From the NCBI GenBank assembly GCA_037176705.1, contig CM073890.1, forward strand, positions 101,298,591 through 101,362,590: a DNA stretch of 64,000 bases, given 5' to 3'. A program made the translations under genes and the position numbers. The notes below the pieces were generated by a model. The model saw only the letters and a program-made list of their open reading frames with translations. It had not been told where the DNA came from and did not search any database. This DNA is from Molossus alvarezi. Its lineage: Eukaryota; Chordata; Mammalia; Chiroptera; Molossidae. Positions 56,289 to 64,000 of the stretch are shown in pieces. Each line of letters starts with the position of its first letter. Position 1 is the stretch's first letter.

Positions 56289-57598
56289 GGTTCATGTTCT
56301 TGCTAAGAAATCATCAATTAATAATTTGGAGTTTCAGGTGTTTTGTTTGTTTGTTTTTACTGGTTAATACTTTACCTGACTCACTAAGCTATGAATTTCA
56401 AAACAGGACAAATATGTAAAAACCCTTTCAAACCTGAAAATATTCTACAAAATTAAGTTGACACTTTCATGATAATTCTATATGTACATGACCCTTTCAT
56501 GCTGTGTGAATACCTTGAGGGAAAATCTATTTTGAGCAACCTATATACCATGTTTTTTCACCAGATTTTGAAGGGATATTAAAAAAATACCACCAAAAAT
56601 AGTAAGTTAGAAATAAAACAACACGAGTGGGTAAAGTGCACTTCCCAGGACACACACACTTGAAAAGAAGCATCTCCAGTTAATATTTGTCCCTAGAACT
56701 GAGCAGAATGACATCGGTTAAATGTACTCAATGAATTTCAGTTGAAGTGTGCTGTGGAAGGAATACGGAGAAGCTTTGAAAATAGTGTGAGATTAGCAAT
56801 TTTAGTGATTTCGCCATTCCTTTCTGATATTTTCTACATTCATTTAAGCTAATTTCATATTTTTTTTCCCCCTTGTACAGGTCTCATCAAAGGAACTAAT
56901 GACCATTTATCGATGCTCTGTAATTTTAAAGTTCTTAACAAGTATACATGTTTGAGTATTTGTAGACGGGGAGTGAGATTGTTTATGAGAAGCTATATAT
57001 TGAGGATCTTATCACTTTCTGAATGTCACGAAATTATCCAGGGGTGTGGTATCTCATCTCCACATGGTTACCTTTATCAAAACACAAATAAGAAATATCC
57101 TTCACTAGGGGAAAACTACAACTAGTGTTTCTTCGAGTATCAAACCGCTTGAAGTAAATGACAATCAGCTAACTAGAGACACTTTCATACTCAAAAATTC
57201 TCTCTTCCAAAGGCCAGACGCTGAGGTAGCACAGACATTTCCATTTGGCTGCTCACGGCCACGTTCATGAAGATCTCAGCACTATTTTTTAAGTAAGATG
57301 TCTTAGCCTGATAAAATGAATAAGCAAGTTTTTTAGAGATTTGAGATGATGACATGCTTTCAGTTCTTCTGGTTGAGGTGAAAAGGTAAAGGACACGAGA
57401 AAAGTCATAAAGATGATTTCATTGAATGTATGCATGAGCACACACACATAAACACACACGTACACGCACTCACACACTACATATTCATGTTTTACTTTTT
57501 TAATATGTTATAACCTTGAAGAATTTGGATTTATCATTTTCTTCCTTGTCAGTGGCTCAATTGTTCTAGTATTATTACAATGAATGATACTAAAGTTG
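56289..57598. other. Unique AT-rich DNA
   Basis: No gene. A CA-rich stretch with TA and GC interruptions lies at about 57438-57477. Confidence 0.5.
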
Positions 57599-58260
57599 CT
57601 AGTCTGTTGAAATTATTGTCTGACATAGGTTTGCCAAATCTTTGAAGATTTTATAACCATAATCTTTGAATGAATTGCTGATTTTAGACTCAAGAATTTT
57701 TTTCAAATGAATACTATTTATCTCCTTCAGTGTTCTATCTTTCATATCACTGGTATCTAACTTTCCACAATTGGAACCAATGTGGCTCTTTGATACATCA
57801 CACTTGTCACTTCTATCCACACAGAGGTTTTCCTTATCTTGTTATCATTTGTCTTCATTCTTCAAGACAGTTTTTTATCCAAGTAGCTGTCTTACGTGTC
57901 CCTCTCAAACAGTTGACCTTGTAGATACAGTTTTCTATCTGGTCATTTAGGGAACAATTTATACTGTACTAAAATTATGTCTCTGATTTTCTCTGACAAC
58001 TGTATTATTTTATCAAGCAAAACACTATCCAGTTTGTCAGGTGTGGTTGTCTCCCTGTGATCTGGGCTGACTTTCTTTAAACAATTCATCACTGTCTTCA
58101 TGCTGTTTTCTCAACTCTGCTCAGGCGTTCCTGTCATTTTCAGTGTACCAGAATTTATTCTGACAGAAAAATAAAACTTTCAATTTCCCTTCTAATGACA
58201 ATACTAGATTTGTCTCCAATAACATCATTCTTACTACATCCCTTTGCTTTGTTGTTGCTG
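57599..58260 (-). pseudogene. Possible degenerate pseudogene, parent unknown
   Basis: Read on the minus strand, this 660-bp interval contains protein-like, lysine/serine-rich pieces in different frames. They include a 73-codon frame (57820-57599) with SNCGKLDTSDMKDRTLKEIN and, upstream, a piece reading PDKLDSVLLDKIIQLSEKIR. No introns are evident and the pieces are separated by stops and frame changes, as in an old processed pseudogene. I do not recognise the parent. Chance composition remains possible. Confidence 0.3.
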
Positions 58261-58917
58261 TAACTCTGTTTTGTTTGTAAAGGGTTTCAGAGTCAGAAGA
58301 GCATTTTCACATATATGAGCTCATTTAAATGTATGTGGATTAGAAGGTAGTAGTAGAGAGGAGCTAAGTCAGTTTCGTTAAAAGATAACTGTCAGAAAAA
58401 AGATATAAAAATGGAAAAATTGTTAACCGATTTATTTAACTTATTTAATGAAGGACCCAGGTCTATGTTATATTTGGCTCAAAAGAGAATAAAGCAGTAG
58501 ATGTGTTTATAAATCAGGAACATTCAAATGAATATGTGCGCTGAGGCAACGCTGAGTTTTCCATACGTTGGAAGGGAAAAGTCAGTTGAACCTCTACTTG
58601 ACAGGGCTGATTTGCATGTGAACCAGGTACTTACAAGTTACAGTTGTAAAATAGCTCAAAGATAATAAAGACTAGAATCAAATCACTCAAAAGGGTGTGT
58701 CGTAGACACAATTTTCTATTGGATATACTTAATCATTCCTGTGCACAATTTTTCGTTGGAGTGCAAATTATTTTTCATGAATAACAATGCATGAAAATAA
58801 TAGTAATTTTCAATTGAACACATATAGGTGTTTATAAAAAAAACTGCAGATATATCATAAACTAAATTCTATCCTAAGTTTTCAGTCCAAATTAAATATT
58901 CATGTCTGTGGTTTTCT
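58261..58917. other. Unique AT-rich DNA
   Basis: Nothing recognisable. Confidence 0.5.
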
Positions 58918-59146
58918 TTTTTTAATATTTTTTCTTTATTGATTTTAGAGAGAGAGGAAGGGGGAGAGAGAGAGAGAGAGAGAGAGAGATAGAAACATTG
59001 ATGAGAGAGAGCATCGACTGGCCACCTCCTGCATGCCCCCCACTTGGGATTTAGCCCACAACCTGGACATATGCCCTGACCGGAATCAAACCAGCGACCT
59101 CTTGGTGAGGAGTTGACACGCTACCAGTGAGCCACACCAGCCTGGC
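58918..59146 (-). mobile_element. Ves SINE, short type
   Basis: Minus-strand copy; tail 'ttctttattgattttagaga', (GA)n at 58966-58990, body 'ccacctcctgcatgcccccc', head ending 'agccacaccagcctggc'. TSD not clear. Confidence 0.9.
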
Positions 59147-59174
59147 ATAGTATATATTTTTAATTAGATATTTT

Positions 59175-59428
59175 GTTGTTGTTGTTGTTGTTAATTATCA
59201 CTGGAAGATATTTTTCCATTGATATTTAGAGAGAGAGGAAAGGAGGCAAGGAGGGGAGAGAAACATTGATATGAGAGACACACATCAATTGGTTGCCTCC
59301 TGCACAACCCTGACCGGGACTGGGGATAGAACCTGCAACCCAGGTACATGCCTTTGATTGGGAATCGAACCCACGACCCTTCAGTCAGCAAGCAGATGCT
59401 CTAATTGCTGAGCCAAACTAGCCAGGGC
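59175..59428 (-). mobile_element. Ves SINE, long-tail type, with (GTT)n tail
   Basis: Minus-strand copy only 30 bp from the previous one; tail expanded to about six GTT units (59173-59191), 'atcactggaagatatttttc', head ending 'gccaaactagccagggc'. Flanks ttagatatttt and ttaggtatctttt form an imperfect TSD. Confidence 0.88.
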
Positions 59429-59820
59429 ACTTAGGTATCTTTTAAAATAACAGAATTAAGAAGAACAATGGGACTCAGGAAATGCTCAAGGGAAGGGCTT
59501 TGTAAATAATATGTCATGACATCTTGATGTATCCCAGATGGGTACTAGGTGGGCCCTGAGGAATTGATACCATTAGCCTGCAGGGCATTCCAATACAGCC
59601 TGAGCCTTCAAGGACAATGGGCTGCTCACTGCTGGTCACAAGCAACCTCAGTTGGGTCTCAAAGAGTGGCCTCTAAAAAGCAACATCTGAGGTCACAGTC
59701 TCCCAGACCTCGCTGGCAAAGTGTATGGGAGGAAAATGCAAGTCTTGTATCATGTGTACTTGTACCTAAGGGCATGCTCAATCTTGTAATATATCTCAGC
59801 AGCCAGTTATAACACTTCCC
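59429..59820. other. Unique DNA
   Basis: No gene supported; one 87-codon plus-strand frame (59549-59812) lacks any recognisable motif. Confidence 0.45.
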
Positions 59821-59822
59821 TC

Positions 59823-59860
59823 TGTTTTGTTTTGTTTTGTTTTGCTTTGTTTTGTTTTTA
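59823..59860 (+). repeat. (TTTTG)n microsatellite
   Basis: Seven to eight pentamer units with one C substitution. Confidence 0.95.
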
Positions 59861-60414
59861 AACAAGAAACTCGTGTAGCTGTGGGGAGATTCTAAGTAGC
59901 ACAGTATGCAACTGAAGGTGCAGAGGGTAAGAGCTGGGGGTGCAGGTGGCAAGACAGCAAGGATGAAGCCAATGCTGACCTCAAATATTCTCTTTATTTG
60001 CAGCTATTCTATTCTAAGTAGTATACATCTCAATCAGATGAAGACTTTTAAATACTGTATGAATAGTGTTCTTCATTAATTTAAATTCTTGATGTAAAAA
60101 GTTTGATTTGATTTCAAAACAATCCACATTATCATGAAACATTTTAACATGTTCTTGGTGTGTAAAAGAAAAGGAAAAGCTATGGATTATGTAAATATAA
60201 CTTCAACTCTTTTACCTTATTCAAAGAAAGTGTCTTATCAATGGGAATTGCTAAATCACTTCACTAATTAATGTCCACTTGGTATGAAGCTATCAGATCT
60301 TTCACTTAGACTGATGAGGGTCATTCACCTGTCATGAAAACCATCTATTAATTTTAGTATTATGTACAATGGAATTATCATAAAGAATACAGTCCATCAA
60401 ATTTTGCTCCGACA
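59861..60414. other. Unique AT-rich DNA
   Basis: Nothing recognisable. Confidence 0.5.
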
Positions 60415-60545
60415 ATTTAATATCTGTGTGACTCTGGGCAAGGTTTCTAACATTTATAAGACTTAGCTTCTTCATATGTAAAGTGGGAATTAAAACAGTA
60501 CTTGCATTAAAGATGTTACAATTGAATGAATAATCCACTCAGAAC
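60415..60545 (+). repeat. MIR fragment
   Basis: Order 'ctgtgtgactctgggcaagg', 'tttctaacatttataagac', 'ttagcttcttcatatgtaaa', 'gtgggaattaaaacagtact' matches the MIR core and 3' part. Confidence 0.65.
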
Positions 60546-62847
60546 ACAATAACTGTCACAAAATTATGCTCAAAAAAATCTTTGCTCTAAAAATTATCAT
60601 TTCATTTACTTGTTTCCTAGATCTAGTCTGCTCTAGGCACTTTAAGGAGAAGCTGGCATTGTAAACACTCTTATGAAGGGCCCTGTGTTTAATCTCTCTT
60701 GATAGGCACCCTCTCACACTTCGATGACTAGTTGATACGAAGTATGAACAGCATTAAGATGGAAATCCCTTTGGGCAGTAATTTGATGACTGTAGATATG
60801 CTGCATACTCACTATGAGTGAAAAGAGACGCTGGAGGAAAGAGCCAAAATGTTTCTTGTAAACAATAACAACAAGAATGGCAGAGGGAGTGAACGGTCCC
60901 CACTGCTACCGAGCTTTTATGAAAGGAAACTTGACAAATTTCCTAAATCACTTCATTTCTAGTCTTTTTAAAAAACTGGTCTTTGAAAGCATAAATTTCT
61001 CATGTCAAAACAATGATGAAATGGCGAAACCTTTAAATCACTTAAGAGGAATCCAGGCCAATCCTCATCCTTCATTCTTTTTACAGGGCAGCGAATAGGG
61101 ACCTGCTTGACTGTCAGACACAGAACATTTTCAGAAGGGCACTGCCTGAGCATCTGCCTTTGATGCGTTTAAGGATCCCAAAGCTCCCGGCAAAGGCTAG
61201 AACAGAAAGGGAGGTTACACTGTGTTATCCAGCGTAAAATAATCTCCCAAATACACAATAAAATCTTGGGTGTTGTCACTGATTAATTTTTAAATGGCAT
61301 TTCTGAGCTCTGTTGATCTGAAAGTGTAATAACATGTCCTAGAGACCCCACAGACATAGGACCTCTGAGAACCACACAAAGGTAATGACCATAGGACGAC
61401 TCACGGTCTCTAAAGACACCTTTACAGTGAATAAAATCTGGTACTTAGCTTGATGCGGTATCTTTGACAGATATAATCCACTATAGGCCACATATACATG
61501 TTAATACATGAAACCCAAAAATGCCACATGTTTATACATCTGGGTACACAATTTTAGAGAGTGTATTTGAACACCAAAAAGCTTAAATGTTTTTACATGT
61601 CAATCCTTTCTTCCATTTGAAACCCACACAGAGACTTTCTCGCACAAAGAATAAATCCGCTTTTGCATGCTCCTTTGATCTTGGTTGACTTTCATTACAA
61701 ATGTTTTTGTTTCTTCCATTACATTTTTTCATTCTATGCACTTTGTGTTTTCAAATTTTATATTTTGAATCATCTCAACTGCTCTTAAAATGATCTGAGT
61801 CAGTATTTCAAAACTTTGCCCCTTTGTTTACGTATATGCAGCTGCTCTTCAAATTAAGTCTGTTTGCTAGATGACAGTCATGATTCGTGACCACATACTT
61901 CTTAATAAAATGTTTTTATTTTCACATATTTCTTGCCACCCACATGTTCTTTTTCTTTCCAGACCATTCCTTCATTTTAGTCCTATGATTTGACATGTGT
62001 TTTTTATAAAGTTAAATTTCTTTATTCTCTTAGTTTTGCTGTTAATGTATCCCTTAATCCAAACATATCATAAGGAATTATGGTTTCATATATCTAAATT
62101 TGCTGCACATTTTTTCTTTTGGAGTCCGTGCAGCTTAAACACAAACTAAGCGTTTCTTATTTCCATGAGAAACTAACATTTATAATTATTTCCATGTTTG
62201 TTTGTAAACCAAATCAGCTAGAGTTCTTGGTATAAAGTTGTAATCATGAAAAGATAGAGAAATTATATTAAATATATAAATTTTATTTTTTACATTTAAA
62301 GGTTAGAATGCTTCGTATGTACAGAATTTTATGTATACAGTAAAGAATAACTTTAGCATACTCAATTTTTAAAATTTAAACTCTTTAATTATCTTTACAT
62401 AATTCCTCACCCTTCTTGATGTTTTCTAAACGAATGACATATATGTGAATATGTGTATGTGTGTATATATGTGTCTACACATATCGTTTTTACCCTTAAG
62501 TTAATTCATCAAAGCTACCCTGCTTCCTCCCATAGTTCTCCACTACACATATAAATGTGTACCTTATTATATAATTCTTTTTTTAGATAAGTCAAATGCC
62601 AACTCAAAGTCAGTTTCCATCACTGGTTTGTAGGATGAAAGACTTCGAATGAAACCCAGAGATGCCACATGTTTATACATGGGCCAATCATTTCAAGGTG
62701 GAAAAACATGTCAGTAAAGTCTATCAGATTCAATTATTAGTGTTGGGAGATTTGGGACTTATATCTAATATTATCTAACACTTGTAAACACGTCTATGAC
62801 TGAGATTACCGGGAGACAAATATTCAGTGTGGTTTTAAATTCCCATC
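60546..62847. other. 2.3 kb of unique AT-rich DNA
   Basis: No gene or clear repeat. TG/TA-rich stretch at about 62447-62482. Confidence 0.5.
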
Positions 62848-62858
62848 AAAGCCACTGA

Positions 62859-63110
62859 CTAGCCCTGGCTGGTTTGGCTCAGTGGTTAGAGCATCGGCCT
62901 GCAGTCCAGAGAGACCTGGGTTCAGTTCCCGCTAAGGGCATGTGCCTCAGTAGCAGTTTGTCCCCGGCCCTGGTTGGGTAGTGCGGGTGGCAGCCACTCG
63001 ATGTGTCCCATTCACATCAATGTTTCTCTCTCTCTCTCTCTTCCTCTCTCTCCCTCCCACTCTATCTGAACAAAAAATGGAAAAATGTCCTCGAGTAAAG
63101 ATAAAGGAAA
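62859..63110 (+). mobile_element. Ves SINE, long-tail type, well preserved
   Basis: Plus-strand copy: gccctggctggtttggctca head, B-box 'ggttcagttcc', CT tract, tail 'tgtcctcgagtaaagataaa'. Perfect 11-bp TSD aaagccactga at 62848-62858 and 63111-63121. Confidence 0.95.
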
Positions 63111-63121
63111 AAAGCCACTGA

Positions 63122-63439
63122 ATAACGCTACAGCCAAATTATTGACTGTGTCTAGTAATTGCTCCCAGCTATATTTAGATACCTTCATTATTCTTTTTCT
63201 GTTTTGGTTCCATATGTGTGCATTCTTTTTCTTCTGAATAGAGTTGTTACATAGGGAAGCACAGGAAGCATTTTAAAAAATGAGTATAGGAGCTTTCTTG
63301 TTGAGGTAGACGGGACAAAAATGATTGAAAAAGGTCCTAGTGTTGTTGAAAAATTTTTCAGGAGGACGCAAGTAAATGTGTATGTGAGTATTGACGTGTC
63401 TAAAATATAAAATTAGGCAGGAATATGAGAAACAGATTG
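63122..63439. other. Unique DNA
   Basis: Nothing recognisable. Confidence 0.45.
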
Positions 63440-63509
63440 ACAAATGTCAGGGGAAAAAAGGGGGGACTGGACAGAGGAGAGTGAAGGCATTAGCTAAAGA
63501 ACATATATG
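63440..63509 (+). mobile_element. Possible L1/HAL1 3'UTR fragment
   Basis: 'gacaaatgtcaggggaaaaa' and 'tagctaaagaacatatatg' resemble the sense 3'UTRs of the HAL1 (GACAAACCTCAAAGGG…CCAAAGAACTTATATACAT) and the L1 (…CACAGAACTTATATGCATG) in this window. It ends exactly where ORF2 sequence begins at 63510. Confidence 0.4.
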
Positions 63510-64000
63510 ACAACTAAGGAAATTGAAGAGGTAATCAAGACTCTCCCAGCAAACAAAAGCCCAGGCCTGGATGGCTTCACGGGGGAATTTTACCGAACAT
63601 TCAAAAAAGAATTAACACCCATTCTCTTCAAACTATTTCAAAAAATTCAAGAAGAAAGAAGACTTTCAAACTCGTTTAATGAGGACAGCATACTTCTAAT
63701 TCCAAAACCAGAAAAAGACACCACAAAGAAAGAAAACTACAGGCCAATATCCCTGATGAACATAGACACAAAAATCCTGAACAAAATACTGGCAAATCGG
63801 ATCCAGCAATACATCAAAAAAATTATTCACCATGACCAAGTGGGATCATCCCAGGGATGCAAGGCTGGTACAATATTCACAAATCAATAAATGTGATACA
63901 CCACATAAATAAAATGAAAAATAAAAACCACATGATCATATCAATAGATGCTAAAAAAACATTAGACAAAATTCAGCACCCATTTCAGATAAAAACGCAC
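63510..64000 (+). mobile_element. L1 ORF2 fragment running off the window edge
   Basis: Begins inside ORF2 at the codon equivalent to about residue 453 ([19 protein letters not shown]) and continues through the fingers region of the reverse transcriptase ([15 protein letters not shown]). A one-base deletion near 63845 breaks the frame compared with the L1 at 50.4 kb. It is 5'-truncated, lacks the endonuclease, and the polymerase active site lies beyond the window. Clearly the same family as the full-length L1 but an independent copy. Confidence 0.93.

Overview
The window is nuclear DNA of a bat, most likely a yangochiropteran. The diagnosis rests on about 27 copies of the tRNA-derived Ves SINE, recognisable by a head beginning GCCCTGGCYRGTTTGGCTCAG, a B-box of the GGTTCRATTCC type and a CT-rich body. 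It is also supported by L1 copies of placental type, a young half-L1 (HAL1) and older mammalian fossils (MIR, L2-like, MER20, MER5, MLT1). I saw none of the Helitron or other DNA-transposon families that are frequent in vespertilionid bats, which leans toward another family, but this is weak evidence. There is no convincing exon of a host protein-coding gene, no rRNA or free-standing tRNA gene, and no CRISPR-like array. The window reads as an AT-rich, gene-poor mammalian interval.

Layout: 1-6.5 kb is mostly unique AT-rich DNA with old repeat fragments. 6541-8776 is a complete HAL1 on the minus strand. It has a GC-rich 5'UTR, an uninterrupted 313-codon ORF1, a vestige of the ORF2 start, a 3'UTR with AATAAA, an A-rich tail and a 13-bp perfect target-site duplication (TSD). 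8.8-47.9 kb is unique DNA studded with Ves SINEs in both orientations, two 5'-truncated L1 pieces (11.0-12.3 kb), an opposed pair of MER20 fragments (13.7-14.7 kb), microsatellites and a few GC-elevated stretches of unknown origin (31.55-32.54, 34.87-36.10, 44.07-44.76 kb). 47.9-48.9 kb is an old L1 3' end. 50387-56272 is a full-length L1 (5.9 kb) with a perfect 16-bp TSD. Its ORF1 and ORF2 are both complete in extent, but carry four nonsense codons and one frameshift. 56.3-63.5 kb is unique DNA with three more Ves copies and a possible degenerate pseudogene. The last 0.5 kb is another L1 ORF2 fragment running off the edge.

How the parts work together: the L1 machinery (ORF1p RNA-binding trimer, ORF2p endonuclease and reverse transcriptase) is the known source of mobilisation for Ves SINEs and for HAL1, neither of which carries a reverse transcriptase. 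The TSDs at L1, HAL1 and many SINEs are the expected footprint of target-primed reverse transcription. The full-length L1 here is itself dead. The HAL1 ORF1 is the only open, family-typical coding sequence in the window. The most unusual structures are this HAL1, the nested tandem repeat in the L1 5'UTR, and a head-only mini-Ves at 31.2 kb.
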